Origin: Streptomyces alanosinicus
GTDB taxonomy: Bacteria > Actinomycetota > Actinomycetes > Streptomycetales > Streptomycetaceae
Direction of reading: 5' to 3'
Length of the DNA: 64,000 nucleotides
NCBI RefSeq assembly: GCF_014650595.1
Contig: NZ_BMVG01000016.1
Coordinates: forward strand, 62,001 to 126,000
Made by a program: the position numbers and the translations under genes. Below the pieces are notes generated by a model, which was given only the letters and a program-made list of their open reading frames with translations, did no database searches and had not been told where the DNA came from. How positions within the stretch are numbered: position 1 is the first letter of the stretch; each line of letters starts with the position of its first letter. Positions 43,312-52,345 of this stretch are shown here, in pieces.

Positions 43312-46300
43312 GTGGCCGCGCCGGGCTCGCGGAGCGAGGGCACGACGAAGGTGCGAACGGTCTGCTCGTACTGCGGGGTGGGCTGCGGCATGGTCCTCGA
43401 CATCGGCAGGGGACCGGACGGACGGCGTACGGTGCTGAAGGCGAGCGGCGACAAAGAGCACCCGGCGAACTTCGGGCGGCTGTGCACCAAGGGCGCGACC
43501 ACCGCGGACATGCTGGCCGCCCCGGGCCGGCTGACCACCGCTCTCGTCCGGCCGGACCGTGGAGAAGAGCCCCGGCCCGAGCCCCTCGCGGCCGCCGTCG
43601 CCGAGACCGCCCGTCGCCTGCGCGCGATCGTCGACGAGCACGGGCCCGACGCGGTCGCCCTCTATGTCTCCGGACAGATGAGCCTGGAGGCGCAGTACCT
43701 GGCGAACAAACTGGCCAAGGGCTTCCTCCGCACCAATCAGATCGAGTCCAACTCCCGGCTGTGCATGGCGAGCGCCGGCACCGGCTACAAACTGTCGCTG
43801 GGCGCGGACGGGCCGCCCGGGTCCTACCAGGACCTCGACAAGGCCGACGTGTTCCTCGTCATCGGCTCCAACATGGCCGACTGCCATCCCATCCTCTTCC
43901 TGCGGATGATGGACCGGGTGAAGTCGGCGGGCGCCAGGCTGATCGTCGTGGATCCGCGGCGCACCGCCACCGCCGCCAAGGCCGATCTGTTCCTGCAGCT
44001 CAAGCCGGGCACGGACCTCGCGCTGCTCAACGGACTGCTGCACCTGCTGCACGCGGACGGCCACATCGACCCCGGCTTCGTCGCCGCGCACACCGAGGGC
44101 TGGGAGGCGATGCCCGCCTTCCTCGCCGACTACCCGCCCGCCACCGTCGCGGAGATCACCGGCATCCCCGAGGACGACATCCGGGAAGCGGCACGGCTGA
44201 TCGGCGAGGCGAAGGAGTGGACGAGCTGCTGGACGATGGGCCTGAACCAGTCCACACACGGCACCTGGAACACCAACGCCCTGGTCAACCTGCATCTGGC
44301 CACCGGCGCGATCTGCCGTCCCGGCAGCGGCCCCTTCTCCCTCACCGGGCAGCCCAACGCCATGGGCGGCCGGGAGATGGGTTACATGGGGCCGGGACTG
44401 CCCGGGCAGCGCTCCGTCCTCGCCGACGCCGACCGCGCCTTCGTCGAGGAGCTGTGGGAGCTGGAGCCGGGCGCGCTACGCGCCGACGGTGTCGGCAAGG
44501 GCACGGTCGAGATGTTCCGGAAGCTGGCCGACGGCGACATCAAGGCGTGCTGGATCATCTGCACCAACCCGGTCGCCTCCGTGGCGAACCGCAAGACGGT
44601 CATCGAGGGCCTGGAGGCCGCCGAGTTCGTCGTCACCCAGGATGTGTTCGCCGAGACGGAGACCAACGCGTACGCCGACGTCGTCCTGCCCGGCGCGCTG
44701 TGGACCGAGACCGAGGGCGTCCTGATCAACAGCGAGCGCAATGTGACCCTCGCCCGGCCGGCCGCCGATCCGCCCGGCGAGGCGACGGCGGACTGGCGGA
44801 TCATCGCCGCCGTGGCCCGTGCCATGGGGTACGAGCAGGGCTTCGCGTACGACAGCGCCGAGGAGGTCTTCGAGGAGATCAAACGCGCCTGGAACCCGGC
44901 GACCGGCTGGGACCTGCGCGGTGTGACCTACGAGAGGCTGCGTGCCACCCCGGTGCAGTGGCCGGCGGCGACCCAGGACGGACCCGACCGCAATCCGATC
45001 CGGTATGTCACGGACGACGGCTCGCCCGTCTTCCCGACCCCGAGCGGACGCGCGGTCTTCCACGCGCGTCCGCACCTCCCGGCGGCGGAGCTGCCCGACG
45101 ACGACTTCCCGTACGTCCTCAACACCGGCCGGCTCCAGCACCAGTGGCACACGCTGACCAAGACGGCCAAGGTGGCCAAGCTGAACAAGCTCGACCCCGG
45201 CCCCTTCGTGGAGGTGCACCCGCAGGACGCGGCCGCCCTGGGCCTCAGTGAGGGCGACTCGGTGGAGGTCGCCTCCCGGCGCGGGCGGGCCGTGCTGCCC
45301 GCGGTCGTCACCGACCGGGTGCGGCCGGGCTGCTGTTTCGCGCCGTTCCACTGGAACGACCTGTTCGGGGAGTATCTGAGCGTCAACGCGGTGACCAGCG
45401 ACGCCGTCGACCCGCTGTCGTTCCAGCCCGAGTTCAAGGTGTGCGCGGTCGCGCTGACCAAGGTCGCCACCCCGGTGACGGTCCGCACCGCGGCTCCGGT
45501 GAGCACGGCGGCTTCGGAAAGCATCGCGGCTCCGGTGAGCATCGCGGCTCCGGCGGACACGGCCACCGAGGTCACCCCGTCCGCCGACGCGTCCACTCTC
45601 GCGCCGTTCGGGCTGGATCCCGTGTCACCGCCGGTCCTCGCCGCACATGAACGCCGGTATCTGGTCGGCTTCCTCGCCGGCATCCCGTCCGGCGCCCCCG
45701 GCGTACCGGTGCTGCCGCCCGACGCCCCGTTCAGCCCCGAGCACGCCCTGTGGGTGAACGGCGTACTGGCCGGGATGTACTCTAGGTCCGAGACGTCCCC
45801 CGCCATCGCGCCGGGCGCCGGCGGCTCCCCGCAGCCATCCGTCCCGCTCATGGACGCCCCCGGCCGCCAGGTCGTGATCCTGTGGGCGTCGCAGACCGGA
45901 AACGCGGAGGAGTTCGCGGCCGCGGCGGCGGAGCGGATCGGCGCGCACGGCCATCGCGCCTCCCTCCTGCCCATGGCGGAGGCGGACGTGCGCACACTGC
46001 CGTCCGCATCCGATCTGCTGCTGATCACGAGCACCTTCGGCGACGGCGACGCCCCGGACAACGGCTCCGGATTCTGGGACGCCCTCGCCTCGCCGGACGC
46101 CCCACGCCTGCAGGGCAGGCGCTACGCCGTACTGGCCTTCGGTGACTCCTCCTACGACGACTTCTGCGGCCACGGCCGCCGCCTGGACCGGCGCATGGCA
46201 GAGCTGGACGCGGTACCGCTGGCCCCGCGCACCGACTGCGAGCCGGACTACGAGACCGCGGCGGGAGCCTGGCTCGACCAGATACTCACCACGCTCAAAG

Positions 46301-47511
46301 ACACCGGGCAGCCGACGCCCGCCACCGCCGTTCCCGCCGCCGCACCCCACGCCACCGTCCCCGCACCCGCTGCCGCCGCCCGGCCGAGCCGGCCGGCCCC
46401 GGTCACCGCCCGGCTCACCGGCAATCGCCTGCTGAGTCTGCCCGGCGCAGGCAAGGAGGTCCGGCGCTTCACCTTCGACACCCGCGACAGCGACACGCCA
46501 CTGGTCTACGAGGCCGGGGACGCCCTGGCCGTACACCCGGTGAACCGGCCCGAGCTGGTCACGGAGTGGCTCGCCGTGACCGGCCTGGACGCCGACGCGA
46601 CCGTTCAGGTCCTGGGCCCCGGCGCCGTACCGTTCGCCGAGGCCCTGCTGCGCCACCTGGACATCACCCGCGTCGCCCCCGGCCTGCTGCGCTTCGCCGC
46701 CGACCGCACCCGGGACCCGCGCGAGCTGCGCAAGCTGCTGCGGCCGGACAACAAGGGCGAGCTGGCGCGCTGGTCCTGGGGACGCCAGGCCGTCGACGTA
46801 CTGGCCGAGTTCGGCATCCGGGCCGGGGCCCAGGAGTGGACCGACCTGCTGGGGCGGCTCCAGCCCCGCCTGTACTCCATATGCTCCAGCCCGCTGACCG
46901 ACCCCCACCTGGTGTCACTGACGGTCTCCGTCGTCCGCTACGAGAACCCGGCCGGCCGGCCCCGTCACGGTGTGTGCTCCCCCTTCCTCGCCGATGCCGA
47001 GCCCGGCACCCCGGTGCCCGTCCGCGTCCAGCGGGCGCCGCACTTCCGCCCGCCCGCCGACCCGGCCACACCGGCCGTGATGATCGGCCCCGGCACCGGC
47101 ATCGCACCCTTCATGGGCTTCCTGGAGGAACGCCGGGCCCGCGGCCACCGCGCACCGAACTGGCTGTTCTTCGGCGAACAGCACCGCGCGAGCGACTTCT
47201 ACTACGAGGAGGAGCTGACCGCGTTCCTCGCCGAGGGCACACTCACCCGCCTGGACACCGCCTTCTCCCGCGACCAGCGCGCCAAGGTCTACGTCCAGGA
47301 CCGGATGCGCGAACACGGTCCCCAGCTGTGGTCCTGGCTGCGCGACGGCGCCCACTTCTACGTCTGCGGCGACGCCTCCCGCATGGCCAAGGATGTCGAC
47401 CGGGCCCTGCGGGACATCGTCACCGTGCACGGCGGCCTGGACGAGGCCGAGGCGGCCGCCTATGTCGAACAGCTCGCGGCCGACAAACGCTACGTGCGCG
47501 ACGTGTACTGA
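43312..47511 (+). CDS. assimilatory nitrate reductase fused to an NADPH flavoprotein reductase
   Basis: A 1399-residue bifunctional protein. Residues 1-720 are a NasA/NapA-type molybdopterin oxidoreductase: a [4Fe-4S] site at Cys18, Cys21, Cys25 and Cys58, and a likely Mo-ligand Cys151 in SNSRLCMASAG. A molydop-binding domain lies near 600-710 (VLNTGRLQHQWHTLTKTAK). After an Ala/Thr-rich linker, residues 850-1000 are a flavodoxin domain (VVILWASQTGNAEEF) and 1020-1399 a CysJ-like FAD/NADPH domain (RLYSICSSPLTDPH, GPGTGIAPFMGFLEERR). It should pass NADPH electrons through FAD and FMN to nitrate. GTG at 43312 has GGGAGG six bases upstream. Confidence 0.93.
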   Translation: MAAPGSRSEGTTKVRTVCSYCGVGCGMVLDIGRGPDGRRTVLKASGDKEHPANFGRLCTKGATTADMLAAPGRLTTALVRPDRGEEPRPEPLAAAVAETARRLRAIVDEHGPDAVALYVSGQMSLEAQYLANKLAKGFLRTNQIESNSRLCMASAGTGYKLSLGADGPPGSYQDLDKADVFLVIGSNMADCHPILFLRMMDRVKSAGARLIVVDPRRTATAAKADLFLQLKPGTDLALLNGLLHLLHADGHIDPGFVAAHTEGWEAMPAFLADYPPATVAEITGIPEDDIREAARLIGEAKEWTSCWTMGLNQSTHGTWNTNALVNLHLATGAICRPGSGPFSLTGQPNAMGGREMGYMGPGLPGQRSVLADADRAFVEELWELEPGALRADGVGKGTVEMFRKLADGDIKACWIICTNPVASVANRKTVIEGLEAAEFVVTQDVFAETETNAYADVVLPGALWTETEGVLINSERNVTLARPAADPPGEATADWRIIAAVARAMGYEQGFAYDSAEEVFEEIKRAWNPATGWDLRGVTYERLRATPVQWPAATQDGPDRNPIRYVTDDGSPVFPTPSGRAVFHARPHLPAAELPDDDFPYVLNTGRLQHQWHTLTKTAKVAKLNKLDPGPFVEVHPQDAAALGLSEGDSVEVASRRGRAVLPAVVTDRVRPGCCFAPFHWNDLFGEYLSVNAVTSDAVDPLSFQPEFKVCAVALTKVATPVTVRTAAPVSTAASESIAAPVSIAAPADTATEVTPSADASTLAPFGLDPVSPPVLAAHERRYLVGFLAGIPSGAPGVPVLPPDAPFSPEHALWVNGVLAGMYSRSETSPAIAPGAGGSPQPSVPLMDAPGRQVVILWASQTGNAEEFAAAAAERIGAHGHRASLLPMAEADVRTLPSASDLLLITSTFGDGDAPDNGSGFWDALASPDAPRLQGRRYAVLAFGDSSYDDFCGHGRRLDRRMAELDAVPLAPRTDCEPDYETAAGAWLDQILTTLKDTGQPTPATAVPAAAPHATVPAPAAAARPSRPAPVTARLTGNRLLSLPGAGKEVRRFTFDTRDSDTPLVYEAGDALAVHPVNRPELVTEWLAVTGLDADATVQVLGPGAVPFAEALLRHLDITRVAPGLLRFAADRTRDPRELRKLLRPDNKGELARWSWGRQAVDVLAEFGIRAGAQEWTDLLGRLQPRLYSICSSPLTDPHLVSLTVSVVRYENPAGRPRHGVCSPFLADAEPGTPVPVRVQRAPHFRPPADPATPAVMIGPGTGIAPFMGFLEERRARGHRAPNWLFFGEQHRASDFYYEEELTAFLAEGTLTRLDTAFSRDQRAKVYVQDRMREHGPQLWSWLRDGAHFYVCGDASRMAKDVDRALRDIVTVHGGLDEAEAAAYVEQLAADKRYVRDVY

Positions 47512-47620
47512 CCGACCCGCGCGGCACCCCGATGCCCGGCTCCGGGACGCGGGGGACTAGCGTCGTCCCGTTGTGGATCCGAACGGGTTCTTCCGTGTCG
47601 GGCCGAAGGAGGACGATTGC

Positions 47621-48637
47621 ATGGATGGTCGCGCGATGACCGAACTGTCGGCCGGCCGGCTACCGGAGCTGACCACGGGACGTCTGCTGACCACATGGCA
47701 CCTGGACGTCCCCGCGCTGCTGCTGGTCATCGCCCTGGGCGCGCTCTACGGCTGGGGCGTCGCGCGGCTGCGCCGACGCGGCGAGCCCTGGCCGCCCGCC
47801 CGGGTCCTCGCGTTCGCGCTGCTCGGGCTGGGCGGGCTCGTGGTGGCCACGATGTCCGCCCTGGCCGTCTACGACCATGAGCTGTTCTGGCCGGCGGCCG
47901 TGCAGAACATCCTCCTCGACCTCGTCGCCCCCCTGGGCCTGGCCCTCGGTGACCCGCTCCGGCTCGCGGTCGAGGCGCTGCCGGAACGGGCCGCGGGGCG
48001 GGTGCGCCGGGCCATGACCGGGCGGCCGGTGCGGATCCTGACGTTTCCCCTGGTCAGTACGGCCCTGGTGCTCGCCACCGAGCTGACGGTGTACTTCACG
48101 CCGTACTTCGAGACCGCCCTGCGCGTGGGCTGGCTGCACGAGCTGATGTATCTGCACCTGCTCGTGGCCGGCTGTCTCTTCGTCGTACCGATGCTGACCC
48201 ATGAAGAGGCGCTGCCCCGCTGGTGCACCCACCCGGTGCGGGCGGCGCTGGTCTTCCTGGACGGCATCGTCGACGCCGTCCCGGGAGTGGTGGTGATGAC
48301 CCACGGCACCCTGATCGCGGGCGCCTGGTACCTGCATCACGCGCCCACCTGGTCCCCGGACGTCCGGCACGACCAGCAGCTCGGCGGCGGGGCGATGCTC
48401 AGCATCGCCGAACTGGTCGCGCTGCCCTTCCTGCTGGCCCTGCTCTTCCAGTGGGCGCGCGCGGAGCGCGTGCAGACCGCGGCCCTCGACCGCCGCCTCG
48501 ACGCCGAACTCGCCCCCGTCGTGACGCCCGCGCCGGACCACGGCCAGGATCCGGCGCCCGAACGCGTACGGCCCTGGTGGGAGACCGAGCAGAACGAGGT
48601 GGCGGCACGGATCCGGAGCCAGCACCGGGAGAAGTGA
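47621..48637 (+). CDS. CtaG-type cytochrome c oxidase assembly membrane protein
   Basis: A 338-residue membrane protein of the caa3/CtaG family with about seven helices. Family blocks are LTTWHLDVPALLLVIALGAL, HELFWPAAVQNILLDLVAPL, LHELMYLHLLVAGCLFVVPM and PGVVVMTHGTLIAGAWY, with conserved His residues that may bind copper. The C-terminal cytosolic tail is charged. It probably helps copper delivery to oxidases or copper handling. ATG 47621 has an ideal AAGGAGG ribosome site. It follows the nitrate reductase by 109 bases and precedes a response-regulator gene by 84 bases. Confidence 0.85.
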   Translation: MDGRAMTELSAGRLPELTTGRLLTTWHLDVPALLLVIALGALYGWGVARLRRRGEPWPPARVLAFALLGLGGLVVATMSALAVYDHELFWPAAVQNILLDLVAPLGLALGDPLRLAVEALPERAAGRVRRAMTGRPVRILTFPLVSTALVLATELTVYFTPYFETALRVGWLHELMYLHLLVAGCLFVVPMLTHEEALPRWCTHPVRAALVFLDGIVDAVPGVVVMTHGTLIAGAWYLHHAPTWSPDVRHDQQLGGGAMLSIAELVALPFLLALLFQWARAERVQTAALDRRLDAELAPVVTPAPDHGQDPAPERVRPWWETEQNEVAARIRSQHREK

Positions 48638-48721
48638 CCGGCACACCGCGCTCCCGCCACGCCCGGGCCGGGACCGGACGGGACGTACTCTGACCGGGCG
48701 ATGAGGAGGGTGGGAGGGCGC

Positions 48722-49426
48722 ATGAAGGACACCGCGTGCCCTGGGGCGGTGCTGGTCGTCGACGACGACGCGGCGATCCGGCGCTCGCTGGAGCGTGGCC
48801 TGAGACTGAACGGCTTCGTGGTGCGGACCGCCGCCGACGGACCCGAGGCGCTCGCCGCGATCGAGCGGACCCCGCCCGACGTCCTGGTGCTCGACGTGTC
48901 GATGCCCGCCATGAGCGGAATCGAGGTGTGCGCCCGGCTGCGCGGCGCCGGCCGCGACCTGCCGGTGCTCATGCTCTCCGCCCTGGACGAGACCGCCGAC
49001 CGTATCGCCGGACTCCAGGCGGGCGGCGACGACTACCTGGTCAAACCGTTCGCGCTGCAGGAGCTGGTGCTGCGGCTGCACGCGCTGCTGCGCCGCAGGC
49101 CACCCGCCGACCGAGCGGTGCTGCGGGTCGCGGACCTGGTGATCGACCCGGCGGCGCGCACCGCCGAGCGGGCCGGCCGCCCGCTGGAGCTGACCCGCCG
49201 TGAGTTCGAACTCCTCCAGGTGCTCGCCCGTAACACCGGACTGGTCCTCACCCGCGACCAGCTCCTCGAACGCGTCTGGGGCTACGACTTCGACGTGCGC
49301 ACCGACGCCGTCGACACATTCGTCAGCTATCTACGGCGCAAACTGGAGGCGGACGGACAGGCCCGGCTGATCCACACCGTGCGCGGGGTCGGCTTCGTGC
49401 TCAGGGAACCCCGGGACACGCCGTGA
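48722..49426 (+). CDS. OmpR/PrrA-type response regulator
   Basis: A 234-residue two-component regulator. The receiver domain has the acidic pocket VLVVDDDAAIRR and phospho-acceptor Asp58 (VLVLDVSMPAMSG), with Lys in DDYLVKPF. The C-terminal winged helix contains LTRREFELLQVLARN and VRTDAVDTFVSYLRRKLE. The start has GGGAGGG upstream. Its stop overlaps the GTG of the partner histidine kinase by 4 bases, so they are translationally coupled. Two pairs of GTCAG repeats at 11-bp spacing (51655-51702) are candidate binding sites. Confidence 0.93.
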   Translation: MKDTACPGAVLVVDDDAAIRRSLERGLRLNGFVVRTAADGPEALAAIERTPPDVLVLDVSMPAMSGIEVCARLRGAGRDLPVLMLSALDETADRIAGLQAGGDDYLVKPFALQELVLRLHALLRRRPPADRAVLRVADLVIDPAARTAERAGRPLELTRREFELLQVLARNTGLVLTRDQLLERVWGYDFDVRTDAVDTFVSYLRRKLEADGQARLIHTVRGVGFVLREPRDTP

Positions 49427-50880
49427 GACTCTCCACCCGTATCGGCCTCGCCGTCGGCTGCACCGTGCCGCTGCTGGTGCTGGGCTCCGGCTGGCTGCTG
49501 CTGCATCTGGTCGCCCGTGACCTGCACCGCGCAGAGGACCAGCATCTGCGGCAGCGGGCCACCGCCGTCGCCAAGGACGCCCGGTCGCTGCTGCGAGCCT
49601 CCGAGAACGGCCGGCCCAAGGTCGCCGACACCAGGGAACGCCGGCTGTTCAGCGCGGCCCTCGACGTCGGCGTACGCGTGGTCGCACCGGACGCCGACTT
49701 CAGCGGCGGCCCTCAGCCCGGCCCGTCCGTGACGCTCCCGGCACGGACCGCCGGTCCGGTCACCGTCCGTGACGGCGCCCGCAGCTGGCGGGCCCTGGCC
49801 CGGCCTCTGCGGGGCACCACCGGCACCCTGTGGGTCTTCTCGCCCGACACCGCCGATCGCACCCAGCTCCAGCTCGTGCGCGGCCGGGTGAACCTGACCG
49901 CGTTGCTCGCCGCACCCCTGTCCGGTCTGCTCGCCTGGGGTATGGCCGCCGGTGTGAGCGCACCGCTGCGGCGCCTGACCCGCCGCACCGCCGGCCTCGA
50001 CCCGCGCATCAGCAGCGTCCGGCCGGACGACCGGCGCAGCGGGGTGACCGAGGTCGACGAACTGTCCGCCACCGTACGAACCGTCCTCGCCCGCTACGAC
50101 GAACAGGCCGCCCGCACCGCCGAGGCCCTCGACACCGCCCGGTCCTTCTCCTCCGCCGCGGCGCACGAACTGCGCACCCCGCTGATGAGCATGGGCACCA
50201 ACCTCGACATCCTCGCCGACCACCCGGACCTGCCGGGACCCGACCGGACCGAGGTCCTCGACGATCTGCGCCGCGAACACGCCCGGCTGCTGGGCCTGCT
50301 GGTGATGCTGCGCGAGCTGGGCCGCGGGGACCTGGTGGAGGCGGAGGCGTTCGGCCAGGTCGACCTGGCCGATGTCGCGGACGCGGCCGTCGCCGAGGCC
50401 CGCCGCCGCGCCCCGGACGCCGAGATCGCCCTGGACGCCGCCCCCGGACTCACGGTGCACGGCTGGGAGCCGGGCCTGAGACTGCTGCTGGACAACCTGC
50501 TCGGCAACGCCCTGGCGCACGGCCGGGATCCGCGCGGCCGGGCGAGGGTCCGGGTGGGTGTGCGCGCGACGGCGGACCATGTGCTGATCACCGTGGCCGA
50601 CCACGGGCCCGGTGTGCCGCCCGAGGCCCGGGAGAGGATCTTCGAGCGGTTCCGGCGCGGCCCGGACAGCGCGGGCTCGGGACTCGGCCTCACCCTTGTC
50701 GCGCAGCAGGCGGCCCTGCACCGGGGCAGCGTCACGGTGACGGACGGACCGGACGGCCTCGGCGCCCGCTTCGAGGCACGGCTGCCCTCGGACGGCGGCG
50801 GGCTGCCGCACCGACGGGACTGGCTGATCGGCACAGCCGGGGCGAACCGGTCACAGAGTTTCCCCAAAGACACTCCCTAG
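49423..50880 (+). CDS. sensor histidine kinase
   Basis: A 485-residue membrane kinase. TM1 is at residues 6-26 (IGLAVGCTVPLLVLGSGWLLL), an extracytoplasmic sensor runs to about 150, and TM2 is at about 160-182 (LLAAPLSGLLAWGMAAGVSA). A HAMP segment follows, then the HisKA dimerisation helix with His248 in SSAAAHELRTPLMS. The ATPase domain shows the N box LLDNLLGNALAHG, G1 VADHGPGVP and G2 GSGLGLTLV. It should phosphorylate the response regulator encoded just upstream, with which it overlaps by 4 bases. The signal is unknown. Two small exported proteins follow and may be part of the sensing. Confidence 0.93.
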   Translation: MRLSTRIGLAVGCTVPLLVLGSGWLLLHLVARDLHRAEDQHLRQRATAVAKDARSLLRASENGRPKVADTRERRLFSAALDVGVRVVAPDADFSGGPQPGPSVTLPARTAGPVTVRDGARSWRALARPLRGTTGTLWVFSPDTADRTQLQLVRGRVNLTALLAAPLSGLLAWGMAAGVSAPLRRLTRRTAGLDPRISSVRPDDRRSGVTEVDELSATVRTVLARYDEQAARTAEALDTARSFSSAAAHELRTPLMSMGTNLDILADHPDLPGPDRTEVLDDLRREHARLLGLLVMLRELGRGDLVEAEAFGQVDLADVADAAVAEARRRAPDAEIALDAAPGLTVHGWEPGLRLLLDNLLGNALAHGRDPRGRARVRVGVRATADHVLITVADHGPGVPPEARERIFERFRRGPDSAGSGLGLTLVAQQAALHRGSVTVTDGPDGLGARFEARLPSDGGGLPHRRDWLIGTAGANRSQSFPKDTP

Positions 50881-50936
50881 CCTCCGTCACGACGGACGGA
50901 CGACCTGGCCGTCCGGGGAAGTGAACGGAGAGGCAG

Positions 50937-51368
50937 ATGGACGTACGACGAGGGACGCGCACGCTGTTCGCGGGGCTCGCCGTGACAGCGGTCCTGGCCG
51001 GCACGACGGCGGCGGCCGCCGCGGCCGACGCCACACCCGGTGCCACGCCGGCCGCCGGCACGGCCGGCGCGAAGCCGGCCGGGGACGGGGCGCACGCGCT
51101 GTGCAAGCGGGCACCGAGGATCGAGCGCCGTATCGCACGGGCCCTGAAGCGGATCGACGCCGGGGCCGGGACGCGTGGCTCGGTGGCGCGGCTGCAGAAG
51201 CGCGTCGACAACGCGAAGAAGGCCGGCCACAGCGAGATCGCCGCCTATCTGCAGAACCGGCTGGACTTCCGCACATCGCTGCGGACGAATCTGGAGCAGC
51301 GCCAGAAGGACCTGGCGTCCGTCAAGACCTGGTGCCGGGCCAACGACAGCGGGAAGGCGACCAGTTGA
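50937..51368 (+). CDS. secreted helical protein following the two-component pair
   Basis: A 143-residue exported protein. The signal peptide (LFAGLAVTAVLAGTTAAAAAADA) is followed by an Ala/Pro/Gly-rich spacer and a compact helical domain with two Cys (ALCKRAPRIERRIARALKRI to VKTWCRANDSG) that could bridge the ends. Heptad-like Arg/Lys helices suggest a small bundle. Similar small proteins accompany two-component systems in Streptomyces. The role, perhaps as ligand or accessory, is unproven. Its stop overlaps the next start by one base (TGATG). Confidence 0.7.
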   Translation: MDVRRGTRTLFAGLAVTAVLAGTTAAAAAADATPGATPAAGTAGAKPAGDGAHALCKRAPRIERRIARALKRIDAGAGTRGSVARLQKRVDNAKKAGHSEIAAYLQNRLDFRTSLRTNLEQRQKDLASVKTWCRANDSGKATS

Positions 51369-51589
51369 TGCGGGCCGGGCGCCTGGCTCTCGCGGCGACG
51401 GCGATCGCCGCGCTGGTGGCGTGTACCGCGGGCTGTGCCCACCACGACGGTGCCTCCTCGAACGCACCGTCCGGCGCATCGCCCTCCGTCCAGCCCTCGC
51501 AACTTGCCCAGATGCAGAGGAAGGTGGACGCGGCCGAGTCCGCGGCCGCCGCGGCGGACCGGGACGCGACCAGCACCGCCGACCGCTGA
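51368..51589 (+). CDS. small lipoprotein
   Basis: A 73-residue protein. The signal peptide ends in a lipobox, ACTAGCAHH, predicting acylation of a Cys and surface anchoring. The mature part is about 48 residues, Ser/Ala-rich, ending in a helix (LAQMQRKVDAAESAAAAADR). Its ATG overlaps the stop of the preceding secreted-protein gene, so the two are coupled, and a strong hairpin follows. It is the last gene of the response regulator-kinase unit. Function is unknown. Confidence 0.7.
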   Translation: MRAGRLALAATAIAALVACTAGCAHHDGASSNAPSGASPSVQPSQLAQMQRKVDAAESAAAAADRDATSTADR

Positions 51590-51594
51590 CCCCC

Positions 51595-51622
51595 GCGGGG
51601 AGCGCTGCTCGGCGCTCCCCGC
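51595..51622 (+). terminator. terminator after the two-component unit
   Basis: GCGGGGAGCGC (51595-51605) and GCGCTCCCCGC (51612-51622) form a perfect 11-bp stem with a 6-nt loop, 6 bases after the lipoprotein stop. Confidence 0.85.
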
Positions 51623-51654
51623 ACACGGGGCCCACGGAGCCTGTGACCAGGGGT

Positions 51655-51702
51655 GTCAGCATCCCGTCAGCGTCGCTGCGCTCGCCGTCAGCGTCCCGTC
51701 AG
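51655..51702 (+). promoter_or_regulatory. two pairs of GTCAG repeats, candidate OmpR-family sites
   Basis: GTCAG occurs at 51655, 51666, 51687 and 51698. Within each pair the spacing is exactly 11 bp, the classic half-site spacing for OmpR/PhoB-type regulators, and the pairs are 32 bp apart. They precede the SAV_915-type gene and follow the two-component unit whose regulator may bind here. Confidence 0.5.
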
Positions 51703-51819
51703 GGGTGTCCGGAGACAGGGGGCCGCGGGCGTACCGTCGTCGAGTCCCGAGCGCCTTCCCGCGTCCGGGGCACGCGACCTCGCCCTGCGAACGACCCCGG
51801 ATCCTCCAGGAGGCATCCC

Positions 51820-52253
51820 ATGACAGAACTTCTGTGCGGCGAAGACCCGGAGCCTTCCGATCGGTTCCCGGCCGCCCCCTGTTCGTTCCGGTCCGGCCGG
51901 GTCCCGCCGGGTGCGCGACCCGGCTGTTCCGCACCCCGCTCGGCGAGCGTACGGCCGTGGCCTTCACCTCCGAGCACGCTCTCACCGCCACCCTCGGCCC
52001 CGGTCAGGCATGGATCAGGCTCGCCGAGCCCGCGCTGCGCGCCCTGACCGCTCCCCTCGGTGTCACCACCGTGACCGTCGACCCCCGGTTCTCCGCCCCG
52101 GCGCCGACCCGCACCGAGGACGTCTCCCGCCGTCCGTGGGGCAGCTCCGAGACCGCCCCGCGCCAGGGCTGGTGGGATCCGCAGGCGGTCGGGGTGCTCC
52201 GGGTGACCGGCGCCGCGGCCCTGATCTCGGCGCTGTCGATGTGGCTGGGCTGA
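51820..52253 (+). pseudogene. SAV_915 family protein gene with a frameshift
   Basis: The gene starts at ATG 51820 after an excellent CCAGGAGG site and reads MTELLCGEDPEPSDRFPA. The rest of the protein continues in another frame: PLFVPVRPGPAGCATRLFRT, VTVDPRFSAPAP and the C-terminal RVTGAAALISALSMWLG, stopping at 52251-52253. The join falls in GCCGCCCCCTG (about 51871-51880), where one G or C appears to be missing. The family is small, actinomycete-specific and of unknown function. It could be a true pseudogene or a homopolymer sequencing error. Confidence 0.6.
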
Positions 52254-52345
52254 GCGCCGGCCGGCGGCTTCCCCTCGGCCCGCCCGCAGAGAGGCTGCGG
52301 CAAGGCCCCCGGTCGAGGACTCCCGGCCGCGCCGCACCCGGAGGG

